Source of the DNA: Capsicum annuum
Taxonomy: Eukaryota; Streptophyta; Magnoliopsida; Solanales; Solanaceae
NCBI RefSeq assembly: GCF_002878395.1
Contig: NC_061122.1
Location: 74,914,411-74,978,410, forward strand
Direction of reading: 5' to 3'
Length of the DNA stretch: 64,000 nt
The notes below the pieces were generated by a model, which saw nothing but the letters and a program-made list of their open reading frames with translations, searched no databases and was not told the origin of the DNA. Both the position numbers and the translations under genes were made by a program. Below are positions 54,246-64,000 of this stretch, in pieces. The number at the start of each line of letters is the position of its first letter. Position 1 is the first letter of the stretch.

Positions 54246-55718
54246 TGATGAATGGAAAAGTTACCAGTCATTTACATCTAAATTTTTACACACTACTATG
54301 ATTTAATGATATAAATGAGACAACTTTGTCTTTTGAATGCATTAATTCCTATGTTTTGTAGGTATACAAGTGATGAGAAGAAAAGATGTGAACTAAGCTA
54401 AAAAAGGATCAAAAGGGGAAGAAAAATGCAGAAGTTCAAAAAGTAAGGGTAGGATTTGACCCCCAGTTACCGTGATAGCGGTATGACATCACGATCACTA
54501 AAAGTCATGCTTGGTCAATTATTGGATATCGCAATGGTCTTATGGCATTCGCATTAGTAGCAATCGCGAACAAGCTGTAGTGATCGTGATATCGCAGGTT
54601 TATGCCTAGGGGAAATTTTATAATTTTTTGTAGCCGACCCCAAATACCATATAAGGCAAAAACCCTTTCTTATTTGACATTCACTACTTTGAAAATTGAA
54701 TTTAGAGAATTTTTAAATCCTACTAGTTTGGGCAAGAATATTGTGTTTAATCTTTCCAAGTTCATTTAGTTGTAATTGAAGCTAAATTGAAGGATACTCC
54801 TATTTGCATCTTTAATGGAAGTATTGAATGATCCTTTTGGTATATTTCTTCTCCCTAACTTTATGATTAGCTAAAAATTTATCTTGGGATTATGTTGAAA
54901 TAGGGCGCAAATATGTGTGGGTTGTGATTTATTAGTGTAGATTCTTGGTTATTGATAATGGATTTCACTAATTTTTTCTTAGTTGAGTTGGGGTTTGTGG
55001 GTGAAAGCCCTAAATTCCCAAAATGGATTTGTGGGTGAAAACCCTAATATTCAAAATCACACATCATCCTTGAAAGAGGGATGTGAGTATATTTTTGGAT
55101 CTAATATCATCCTTGAAAGAGAGATATGGGTGACTTGGCATTAATGTAGAATAGTTAGATGTAGCTTATTCCCTTTTCATTAACTTAGAAAAAGGTGAAT
55201 TGAGAATTAGCTAGGTCTTATGAATCTTCCTAGAAATAGGGATGCCCGATTGAGGATTGGGTGGATTTGATTGCCACATCCATGAGGTATCTAAAAGGAT
55301 CCATGGGTGACAATCTTGAGGTTTGGTTGAAAGATTAGCCTCAAAAACTCCTAACATAGCCTACCCATGTAATTGTTGACTAGGATTTGCACTCAATGAT
55401 CATGAACCCATGCATTATTTTCCCCAAGGAAGACATGATCCCAAGACGTGTCTCATATTGAAATATTATTTACAATTGTTGCCTTTAATTGCTAGTTTAA
55501 ATAGAATTTGGTAAAACAACTCTTCCAAATTATACCCCTTCCATATTTTAATTCTTGCATTCCATTTCATTTACACTATGGGCCTACACGTAGAAGTTCT
55601 CAACACCTATAGGGTTTGAAGACTAGATTCACTCCTCAAGGATTCAAACTTAATTGAGTTGAGCTTTATTGGCAATGATCTTCCTATATCAAAACTACAT
55701 TATAGGTGAAAATGATAA
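54246..55718 (+). repeat. Element F 5' LTR
   Basis: TGATGAATGGAAAAGTTACC to GGTGAAAATGATAA. From about 54555 onward it is colinear with 62035-63218 (CATATAAGGCAAAAACCCTT, GAATATTGTGTTTAAT, CATCCATGAGGTAT blocks). Its first ~300 bp, including part of a CpG-rich zone (54465-54600), have no counterpart in the 3' LTR. Confidence 0.82.
54465..54600 (+). promoter_or_regulatory. CpG-rich segment of element F LTR with TATA box downstream
   Basis: ACCGTGATAGCGG, ACATCACGATCAC, GGATATCGCAATGG, AGCAATCGCGAAC and GATCGTGATATCGC occur within about 135 bp. TATAAGG follows at 54650-54656. The same arrangement, CpG-rich words then TATA, is seen in gypsy-1. Regulatory meaning is inferred. Confidence 0.45.
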
Positions 55719-55740
55719 AAATAACATCATTATCGGGGAG
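55719..55740 (+). other. Element F primer binding site, tRNA-Asp type, decayed
   Basis: AAATAACATCATTATCGGGGAG follows the LTR in the position where Tat/Athila elements have TTTGGCGCCGTTGCCGGGGA. The CGGGGA core is retained. Compare the better preserved minus-strand site of element E at 63480-63500. Confidence 0.65.
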
Positions 55741-55837
55741 TGAGACTTACTTTTCACTTATGCGATGATGATTGTAGATTTTGGTATACCCATAGTGGTT
55801 TGATTTACTTTGTTTATTGTTTTTGTTTCATTTTAGG

Positions 55838-57560
55838 TGATTTGAATAGTGTCCATGACACAATGAGTAACCATGCAAGTAATACTGGGACTTTTGGTGG
55901 TCCTCTTGATGATAAGGAACAACTCCATGATGTTGGATGTGCGAGTGCTATCCATATCCCACCTAATCAAGGAATGAGGTATTCCACATCATAAGTTTTA
56001 TGTTGTACATGCTTAAAATGAAAGGTCTTTTTAGGATGCAAGCTCATGAAGACCCCAACTTGCACTTGAAGAATTTTGTGGAAGTTTGTGCCTCATTCGA
56101 CATTGGTCATATCTCACAAAAGTCCATATGATTGCGCCTCTTTCTATTTTCTCTAACAGATAAGGTGGTACTGTGGTTACGATCTCTTCTTGCTGGGTCA
56201 GTAACATCATGGTTGAACTTATCATTGCATTCTTATATTGATACTTTCCATATCTAAGATGTTGTAATTGCATGACTGAAATCACCAATTTTCGTTAATT
56301 GAATGGAGAACCTCTATATGAGATATGGGAGAGATTTAATGTGAAGCACATGCAATGTCCAAACCACAAGGTCCCAGAAAAGATGCTTCTCCAAACCTTC
56401 TACCGGGCTTTGGATCAACTAAACAAAACTTTGGTCGATAATGTGGTTGAGGGATCACTTGTGAAGTTCTCTTATAATATGGCTACAAACTTGCTTAAGA
56501 AAGTTACACAGAAAAATTGGGGATGGGATAACTGAGACAAAAAGGTAGCTAAAGGGTCTAGTACAAACTCCTATGTTGATAAAGAGCAAAGAAAGAGAGA
56601 TAACAAGAGAAAAGAAAACATAGCAAAAGTAATGACATAATTGGAGATGCTAACGAAACATGTGATGGGTTCACCCATAAAAATGGGAAATATTGTGGCA
56701 TCCAAGGGATATGATGAAGAAGAGGCCAAAAGGCTAGATGAATAAATTCATTATTGGCAAACTATCCGGTGGGTTCCCGTCTGGCCTATCAAAGGCAAGG
56801 TGAGAACTAAGGTTGGATTGATCGTGAAAGAGAATGAGATTGGCATGATAGGGATAGAGATCATGATAGGAGAAAAAAGGAAAGAGATTATGATTGGTAT
56901 GTACCTCCCCATGATTGAGTAAAGGGCAAAGAGTCTAATTCCATTGATCCCAAGAAATTCAAGACCGAGGATATGTTAGCAAGGATCTTGATGAGAGTAA
57001 AGGGAACTAACAATATGGTCTGAGAATTGAAAGGAAATTTTTTTCAAATCAACCAAATGATTGTATCATACTCTACCTCAATCAAGCAATTAGAGACTTA
57101 AATTGGCCAAATCTCCACTCAACTTAATGCTAGACAAAAAGAAGGCCTTCCTAGTAATAACATTGTTAATAAAAAAATTATTTCAAAGTTTTGACAATAG
57201 TCACTAGGAGCAGCAAAACCCTTGGTGATCATTTGGGTGAAGTTTAGAAAGAGACCAATGTTGAACAAAACAATGTGAAGAAGAAACTTGTTGTTGATTC
57301 AAATGAGAAGGCTCCGAAGTCTAAAAAGGGGGATGAAAAAGAACCGATGATAAGTGAAGAAATGATTGATATGGAGGGATATCATATGGTATTTGAGGAC
57401 GACGAATCACAAAGTGATCCATTTCCTTCCATGAAGGTTCCTCTCCCATTCCTTCAAATGCTCAAAAAGAATGAGGATGATGCCAAATTCAAGACATTCT
57501 TTGTTAAGCTTAGCAATCTATCAATTAATATCCCATTGCTAGAGGTCATTTAAGAGATTT
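55838..57560 (+). pseudogene. gag: Element F gag and downstream linker
   Basis: An N-terminal frame (to 55992) reads LNSVHDTMSNHASNTGTFGG. The core (56040-56535) has DPNLHLKNFVEVCASFD (shifted) and SLLAGSVTSWLNL. A clean 78-codon frame then starts with MNGEPLYEIWERFNVKHMQC, ending in the FYRALDQLNKTLVDNV block. These are in the order of the Ty3 gag core. A Lys/Arg/Glu-rich linker follows, then a 92-codon frame (57275-57550) with PSMKVPLPFLQMLKKNEDDA and LSNLSINIPLLEVI, the segment before the protease in Athila-like elements. Confidence 0.8.
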
Positions 57561-57599
57561 CATGATATGCTAAGCTTATGAAGAAGTTGATATTAAAGA

Positions 57600-58160
57600 T
57601 ATGTCTTATTGATTGTGAAACCATAGAAATTACTTAATGCTATCACGACTAGCGCTATAGTGAAGAAAGAAGAGGATCACGGGGCCTTTACAATCCCTTG
57701 CACCATAAGGACACACAAGTTTGAGAAATTCTTATGTAACCTTGGTGCGAGAATCAATATTATACCCTATGCATTCTATCGAAAACTTGGGTTGGGCACT
57801 CCTACTCCAACAACAATGAGCATATTGATGGGGGACCGGTCTATCAAGAGATTGGTTGGAGTTTTGTTTGATGTTTTAGTGAAGGTGGATTGCTTCATTA
57901 TTCAAGAAGACTTTGTCATTGTTTATTGTAAAATTGACCAAAAGATACCTATTATCCTTTTGTCGACCTTTCCTTGCAACCTAAAGAGCTATTGTTGATA
58001 TGGAGTTAAGAGAAATAAAAATTCAAGTGCAAGATAATGAAGTGTCCTTTCAAGTGTGCAAAACTGAGAAACAACCCATAAAGTTGCAAGTGGTGTCTGT
58101 CATTGATGTTGAGGACATGATGTTGAATGATGGTTCCCTTGAGGATTCAACTTAAAAAGA
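57600..58160 (+). pseudogene. pol: Element F aspartic protease and start of the RT connection
   Basis: The frame 57660-57995 reads GAFTIPCTIRTHKFEKFLCN, then LGARINIIPYAFYRKLGLGT, where the family has D-L-G-A-S, so the active-site aspartate is asparagine. LMGDRSIKRLVGVLFDVLVK and VYCKIDQKIPIILLSTF follow. A second frame then gives MELREIKIQVQDNEVSFQVC and KLQVVSVIDVEDMMLN, which normally lead into reverse transcriptase. Nothing of reverse transcriptase follows. The protease would be inactive. Confidence 0.8.
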
Positions 58161-59269
58161 TGAATAACGATGTGCTGTAAAGATAAATTAGGAACTAGGG
58201 GTGAGGCAATCTACCAATGCCACAAAAGTGGCCCATATCCTTCATTTTTTTATTAGTAAAGTAGATTTAAATTTTCTAGTAATCGGTCGATGAAATTACT
58301 ATGAAGTGTTTTGAATAAGTTTGATAAAGAGAAAGTATGGTGCATATAAAAAATGGATTGAACAAGGAAAAATAGAGAACCAAATTTGGCCTTAATTATC
58401 GTGATCTCGGTTTGTGTGTCATTGTGATCGCAGTAGCTGTGTGACCGCAATTGCATAAATCGGGCCATAGTTACAATAGCCGTGTCACTGAGATTGAATA
58501 ACTTGGCCGGCGATCGCGATTAAGTCAATTTTGAAAACTGAACAGTCAGCTATTTCCCCTCACATTCTTTTTCAATTTTCTCTCTCTCAAATTACGATTG
58601 ATTTTAGCTAAGTTTTGGGCATCAAAATTGTGCATCAACATGCTCTTGCACTCCTCAATCTGGTATGTGATTCAAACTCCCTCTTTTATGTGTATTTGTA
58701 GGCCTTAGAAACCATGTTGTAGTAATGGCCTAAAATGTTACTTTGAATGCTAAATCTTTGTTTGAATATGGTTTCTTGGTGTGGTTAGTTATTTTAGTTG
58801 GTATGTACACTGATGGGGAAGTCTTGAGTACCCAATTTTGTGGAAATTTGATAGAAATAGTGTGTACATACTAAGTTCTTGATTAAATGGCCAAATGAGT
58901 TCAATGTTAACTTTTCCATGTTCTGAGGAATAATTGAGTACCTAGGAACCATGTTCTTTGCTCTTCGTGTATGTTTCTACTTTGGAACACAGTTTGGCAT
59001 TAAAATTGGAAAAAATTGAGTGTTTAATTTTTTTGTAGAAATAGCCTCTATTATCACAGTCGCAGTTACATGAATGTGAGCGCTACTGTGATCATGGCTC
59101 AGTGGCCCGCAATCGTGGCTTCTGAGGTTGTTTTTCAACCTAGACTAAAAATCTGTTAAGTCTATTTCTTTTCCATAACCCATCATGGTACCTTCCCCTG
59201 AGCTTAAATTGACTACATAGCATAGTTTTCATATGTAAATGTTGATGATTAATGCTATTGTGTGATTTT
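58161..59269 (+). other. Element F pol-deleted junction and internal leader with CpG-rich blocks
   Basis: After the truncated connection region there is no reverse transcriptase, RNase H or integrase block in any plus-strand frame that I could recognise. CpG-rich stretches occur at 58394-58525 (with GCGATCGC at 58509) and 59050-59120. A pyrimidine-rich CTCTCTCTCAAATTACG sequence at 58577-58600 looks like a 5' leader, and CAGGTTTTCAAATC at 59269 looks like a splice acceptor before the second ORF. Together this resembles a separate promoter and leader for that ORF. Confidence 0.5.
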
Positions 59270-60548
59270 CAGGTTTTCAAATCTCACTATGGAAGAATCT
59301 GATCAAACTCGATTCATGGCCCCAGAATGCCCCAATCAGTACTGTACCAACCTCCCTAAAACCAAATTGCTCCCTGAGAGAGGTATTTGTTTAGACAGAG
59401 TACCAGAAAAGTTCCTAGCATTTCATGTCCGCTTGGTAGCAACTGGGTAGAGTTATTTTTCCCCAAATCCTTGCCGGTCAAACGAGCATTGGGTAGGGAA
59501 TTATACACTAATATTAGCATAGTATCTTTCTTCAAACTACTTATGTAGATACAGAGAAAAATTGTGCACTTCGATGCCGAGCATATTAATGATTTATACG
59601 AGCTATTGGATAAAGACATGATCCAATTTGAGGTGAAGGGGTGTGAACTAGGAAGTTGGATGGCATAAAAGTTGTGTCTTGGCAATGAGGTTCCTTAGGC
59701 AGCCACCAAGAGGGGTATATCGATGAATTATTTCACAGAGGGGGCAAGGATATGGCTGAACATTAATTACTGTCGGGTTTCTCCATGCACGCACATGACT
59801 GATATTCAAGATATAAGAAACTAGATGGTTGCATGTATACTAGAAACCATTCCTTTGAATGTTGGTCAACTTATGATTTTAGACATGAAGTATTTCAAGA
59901 TCTACGGTGGTACGCTCCTCTTATTCCCTTCTTTGATTACTAGGATGTATAAGAGAGCCGGGGTTGAGGAGTGTCCTAGAGAGACTTGGGTGTGCCTAAG
60001 CACCCTATTTATCCTATCAAGATTTGGCGTGAAAAAGCATCGGTAAAGAGCAAAATGAGGAAGATCGACTTAGGCAAGTCAATATTTGAGGACATAGACT
60101 CATGTAGGCTATCCACAACAGGGCCTTTTGAGGAGATCTCAGTCGAGATTAGGGCTATAAAGAAGCTTGTAGCAGGGTTTCCCCAGGTACCGGGAGAGTC
60201 TTTTACCACCCGTCATTCCTATATGGTCGTTCCAACTATAAGATATATTGGGAAGATCAAAAGAAGCAGGGAGTCATTATAGCTAGGATTGAGAGAGCCT
60301 ACTCATCTCTAGCAGATTCTCACAGGGAGCTTAGGGACTCACATGAGAAGATAAAGAAGAGGGAGAAAAAAAGAGATAAATTCTTCACCAAGATGTGGAA
60401 GGAGGTGAAGGGCCTTTGGAAGGTCCTGAAAACTAGAGATAGGCTTCCCTCTTCCATAGTTGATAGTGATGATGAGGCCCCAGCTGACTGGTCCAATTTT
60501 GATGATGATAGAGGTAATGCTGAGTTTGAGAGCGACAGTAGCTCTTAA
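59270..60548 (+). pseudogene. Element F second ORF: 'putative plant transposon protein' type with coiled coil
   Basis: The ATG near 59289 gives MEESDQTRFMAPECPNQYC, then RVPEKFLAFHVRLVATG before a stop. After shifts, degenerate blocks occur at 59560-59790. ETIPLNVGQLMILDMKYFKI and GGTLLLFPSLITRMYKRAGV (59840-59965) are the C-terminal blocks of the plant transposon protein domain found in gypsy-associated ORFs. A helical charged stretch (ADSHRELRDSHEKIKKREKK, about 60310-60370) and an acidic, serine-rich end (60470-60546) follow. Role unknown; it is often described as env-like by position only. Several stops are present. Confidence 0.7.
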
Positions 60549-61610
60549 TGCGGTTACAAGGAGCACCCTTTTACTCTCTTTACGCTTTATTGATTATACA
60601 GTGAGGTCATTACGAGCCTTTTAACTGGGGGAACCTGTCTCTGTATTCATTCATTTGGCCTGTATTATTGAGATATTTATGGATGTTTTGATATGGATTT
60701 GGATGAGTTTTTTTTTATTTTTTTTATTTTTGGGTTTTAATATTCAGGCACTCTGATGGTGACCACATTTCATAGATTAATTACTTATTTTATTCTTTTT
60801 AGTTTTTCATCTTTATGTTTTTATGATGATATTGTACGAGCCTTCCCCTATGATAGATTGAGTGATGACATTCTTAAGGAAAAATTGTCGGGGTTGGGTT
60901 TTGAGCTATAAATACAGGGGAAGTCTGAGTACCCATAGCATCGCAGCTATAAATACAATGAAAATCTAAGTACCTATAGCATTTTGTTTATGGGATTTCC
61001 TTTATATCTATGGTGAAGTTTGTATAGCCATATGGTTTACCCTCATGAAAGACGAAATATGAGATGATGGCTTGGTTTGGTGCCATAAATAGCAAATTGT
61101 GCGTGGTGCAAATGCGAAGCAAACACCCCCCCTTCGTCCAAAATTTTTTGAAAACTAAGGGCATGGACGTGAATAATTTTGTAACAATACTTTACCTATT
61201 TTTATGACTTCGAATTCTTTAGCTTGTAGAAATGGTAAATACTCCCTTTTGTCTCTAGTATGAAGTGAAATTAAGCCTCCTTGAAAAGTGTACATTCTAT
61301 GTGTGGTGAGAGTAATTGTCTAACTCTCATGCATACTTGTACCATCCAGAACTTTCCCTGTTAGTCTCTCAAGGATAATTGTGATTATACTTGGTTGGTG
61401 AAATGATATTAGGCCTTCTTTGTGAACATAGGAGCCCACTTTAGCCTAAAGAGCCTACCCGTACATGAAATAGCATCCCAAGTTACCCATTTTGGGTCTT
61501 TAAGCCTTTCTTTGACAACTACATTACAAGCCATGAACAATTCAAAGTTTTTCTCTCTTTTGAACCCTAGCCTACTTGAACTAGGAAAATGAGATTTGAG
61601 GCCAAATGCC
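60549..61610 (+). other. Element F 3' non-coding region
   Basis: No conserved frame. A T-run with a few A residues lies at 60710-60730. Two copies of GCTATAAATACA-(A/G)-GG/TGAA lie at 60905 and 60947 in a ~40-bp direct repeat (AAGTCTGAGTACCCATAGCA, then AAATCTAAGTACCTATAGCA). A CAAACACCCCCCCTTCG stretch is at about 61120. Nothing else is recognised. Confidence 0.5.
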
Positions 61611-61625
61611 TAAGTTGGGGGTGGC
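61611..61625 (+). other. Element F polypurine-like tract
   Basis: TAAGTTGGGGGTGGC fits the Tat/Athila purine tract (TAAGTT plus G-run). The following TGTTTGGAAAATATGACC does not match the 5' LTR start, so either the LTR junction has been rearranged or the true tract is elsewhere. Confidence 0.55.
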
Positions 61626-62029
61626 ATGTTTGGAAAATATGACCTTGGGTCAAGATAATGTAAGTGGATGCCTATGGTGCTAAGCAATGAAATAAATGTG
61701 AAAAAGTGAAAAAAGAAAGGATTCATCAAATGAAGGAATAGCATGAGATAGTAAAAGAATTAGTTGAAAAGAAAATGCTTTCAAATAGATGGGTAAATAA
61801 AGGTAGCAAAAGTAGGCATGCATGAATTTTGGAAACAAATAAAGTGGTCCATGGTCAAAAGGTGGTCTAAATAGTGTCATGTAGATGTTCAAGGAGGGTG
61901 TAGTCACTTTGTACCCAAATGATATCATACCGTTTCCCGAACCTACGTTACAAGTTTATAAAGTCCTTCTATATCTCCAACTAAGTGTATTCATTATAGT
62001 GGTAATTGAAAATAAGATAAATCCTATGG

Positions 62030-63218
62030 CATAGTTGTGATAGCCACGATTATGGACAAGATGAAATGATCGCAGCATCTTGGGTTTATACCCCGGGAAA
62101 ATTGTGTAATTTTCTATAGCCGGCCCCAAATCCCATATAAGGCAAAAACCCTTTCTTATTTGGCATTCACTTCTTTGAAAATTGAATTTGGAGACTTTGT
62201 AAACCCTACTAATTTGGGCAAGAATATTGTGTTTAATATTTCCAAGTTTTTTTAGTTGTAATTGAAGCTAAATCAAAGGATACTCTTGTTTGCATCTTCA
62301 ATGGAAGCATTTAATGATCCTTTTGGTATATTTTTCTCCCTAACTTCATGAGTAGCTAATCATTTACCTTGGGATTATGTTGAAATAGGGTGAAAATACG
62401 TGTGGGTTGTGATTTATTAGTGTAGATACGTAGTTGCTGATGATGGGTTTCACTAATGCTTGCTTGGATGAGTTGGGGTTTTTGGGTGAAAACCCAAATT
62501 CCCTAAATGGATTTGTGGGTGAAAACCCCAAATTTTCTAAATCTCACATCATCCTTGAAATAGGGATGTGAGTATATATTTTGATCCAATATCATCCTTA
62601 AAAGAGGGATATGGGTGACTAGGCATTAGTGAACAATAGTTAGGTGTAGATTATTCCCTTTTCATTATCTTGGAACTAAGGGTGAATTGAGAATTATCTA
62701 TGTCTTAGGCATCTTCCTAGAAATAAGGATTCCCAATTGAGGTATTAGGTGGATTTGATTGCCACATCCATGAGGTATTCAAAAGGATCCATGGGTGACA
62801 ATCTTGAGGTTTGGTTGTAAGATTAAGCTCAAGAACTCCTAACCTAGCCTACCCATGTAGTTGTTGAATAGAATTTGCACTCAATGATCATGATCCCATG
62901 CATTATTTGCCCCTAGGAAGACATAATCCCAAGACTTATCCCATAATGAAATCTTATTCATAATTTTTTCCTTTAATTGCTAGTTTGACTAGACTTTGGT
63001 AAAACAACTCTTCAAAACTATAACATCCCTCCCGAAAAAATAAATTTAAATTTATGCATTTCATTTCATTTACACCACAGGCATACACTTAGATGATATC
63101 AACACCTATAGGGTTTGGAGACTAGATTCACTCCTCGAGGATTCAACCTCAATGTGAGTTGAGCTATTTTGACAATGATCATCCTATATCAAAACAATGG
63201 TGTAGGTGAACCAGATCA
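62030..63218 (+). repeat. Element F 3' LTR, recognisable part
   Basis: GATCGCAGCATCTTGGGTTT through GGTGTAGGTGAACCAGATCA aligns with 54580-55718 in order. TATAAGG is at 62139-62145. The left part expected from the 5' LTR is missing or unrecognisable between 61626 and 62030. Confidence 0.8.
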
Positions 63219-63223
63219 GTCAA

Positions 63224-63479
63224 CAATATCTTGAACTGCTTCAGGAGGAGGGGAAGGCACCTAGTGTATATCATCACGAACCCCTTTAAGCATATTATCT
63301 CTTTTTGGCTCTGTCATCCGACTAGATATTTGTATGATCCTCTCTTGATTTGAATTCAATGGGAGTAAGGGATTGCCTCTACTCTATGTGGTAGGCATAC
63401 ACCGGTGAATACCCAACTAAGAACAAAAACAAAAAGACCCGTAAGATGCAACAACCTCGATTTACAAGTCAACACCATA
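63224..63479 (-). other. Element E leader and gag N-terminus
   Basis: On the minus strand, sequence after the primer site runs into a frame with NQERIIQISSRMTEPKRDNM and PSPPPEAVQDIV, in the position of the gag N-terminus. The frame continues at 54240 once element F is removed. Confidence 0.55.
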
Positions 63480-63500
63480 CTCCCCAGCAACGGCACCAAA
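63480..63500 (-). other. Element E primer binding site (tRNA-Asp type)
   Basis: On the minus strand TTTGGTGCCGTTGCTGGGGA lies four bases inside the LTR end. It matches the TGGCGCCGTTGCCGGGGA site of Tat/Athila elements at all but two positions. Confidence 0.85.
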
Positions 63501-63504
63501 ATTT

Positions 63505-64000
63505 TGATGATGCCTAAACTATAGCTTCAGTCTGAAGACTATGCGGTCGCTGTTAAATATAGTCATCCAAAAAAGGTTGGGGTTAATTCCCAAGGGAAAA
63601 TGTGAAATTGCAGCTCTCAGCTACTGTAATTCAATGGGCGAAATTGAAAAAGTAAATAGGGGGATTGTAGCGTCAATATTGAACAAGTAGTTATTATCAA
63701 CTGTGGTTGTAATGATTCATCGGTGAACACTAGGATTGTGTTACCCCTAGCTTCTCAACTCCGTAGGATCATCGTACTTTATTGAACCAACCCAATATCT
63801 TACATACAGAATCTGATAAGTTATGTAACACCAACCGTCTTCGGGACTAGCTAACCAATTTCACCCTTTACCTTTTGAGTCTCAGGATATCACCTTACTA
63901 ACCCTTATCTTAGATCCCAGTTAACTATTACCTTTTGAGTCTCTAGTTATTTAATGACAGCTAACCATCTTACTTCGATAATACCTAGTAGCGTGGATCA
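63505..64000 (-). repeat. Element E 5' LTR, partial (cut by window edge)
   Basis: Begins (plus strand) TGATGATGCCTAAACTATAG and stays colinear with 49391-49890 to the end of the window. Its outer part lies beyond 64000. Confidence 0.85.

Larger units (their letters stand above)
54246..63218 (+). mobile_element. Element F: Tat/Athila-type element with gag, protease and a second ORF but no RT or integrase
   Basis: LTRs at 54246-55718 and about 62030-63218, a degenerate tRNA-Asp-type primer site (55719-55740), gag (55838-57560), aspartic protease (57600-58000), a gap where reverse transcriptase, RNase H and integrase should be, an internal CpG-rich leader, a second ORF (59270-60548), a long 3' region and a purine tract (61611-61625). 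It is inserted in element E with an exact GTCAA duplication. It would have depended on pol from a relative. Confidence 0.82.
49391..64000 (-). mobile_element. Element E: Tat/Athila-type gypsy element, minus strand, no pol seen
   Basis: In its own (minus) direction E has a 5' LTR running in from beyond the window (64000-63505), a tRNA-Asp-type primer site (63500-63480), a leader (63479-63224) and then, after removing element F, gag (about 54240-53330). A coiled-coil ORF (about 53330-52480), a non-coding 3' region, a purine tract (50962-50949) and the 3' LTR (50948-49391) follow. No reverse transcriptase or integrase block was recognised between gag and the 3' LTR, so E seems to be a gag-only derivative. 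Its insertion point lies in gypsy-3. Confidence 0.75.

Noticed and set aside
59356..59685. 109-codon minus-strand open frame
   Set aside because: Antisense to the element F second ORF, whose plus-strand frames contain recognisable family blocks.

Overview
The window looks like plant nuclear DNA, most likely from a member of the Solanaceae. The element families, AT-rich spacers and gag/pol idioms match what I know of pepper, potato and tomato repeats, but the genus is an inference. No intact host gene, tRNA, rRNA or organellar segment was recognised. Almost everything that can be explained is transposable-element sequence, nested in several layers and broken by stops and frameshifts.

1-14403: non-autonomous elements and tandem repeats. 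From left to right: AT-rich repeats, an element rich in GATACAT/ATGTATCAC words carrying a coding-like scrap, a hAT-like element filled with GGT/GAT low-complexity DNA, a 1.29-kb Harbinger-like element with 3-bp target duplications, and an old repeat (5625-6050) that recurs inverted at 12630-13747. Both copies of that repeat carry a related MITE at the same internal position. Between them lie a long LTR-like non-coding block with exact 163-bp and 61-bp arrays and a second GATACAT-type element interrupted by a long-TIR Mutator-like element with a 9-bp target duplication.

14404-19895: a decayed Mutator-like element (MULE). Its transposase lies on the minus strand (PB1-like N-terminus, DDE region, SWIM, CCHC knuckle). 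A small GRF zinc-finger ORF lies on the plus strand next to the only TIR found.

19896-46905: a Ty1/copia element (plus strand) holding two Ty3/gypsy elements. Gypsy-1 (22673-34939) splits the copia reverse transcriptase exactly and itself contains an antisense solo LTR (27791-29446). Gypsy-2 (36917-46402) splits the copia 3' LTR. 47425-49390 is a minus-strand fragment of a third gypsy pol.

49391-64000: element E, minus strand, of Tat/Athila type with a tRNA-Asp-like primer site. Only its 3' LTR, gag, a coiled-coil ORF and leader are seen, and its 5' LTR runs off the window. Element F (54246-63218, plus strand) is inserted in E with an exact GTCAA duplication. F has gag, aspartic protease and a second ORF of the 'putative plant transposon protein' type, but no reverse transcriptase or integrase.

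All four reverse transcriptase catalytic boxes that can be read are mutated, so the retroelements are dead as they stand. The main interest is in nesting order, promoter-proximal CpG-rich segments, pol-less gag elements, repeated MITE use of the same target, and a template-switch-like hairpin in one LTR.
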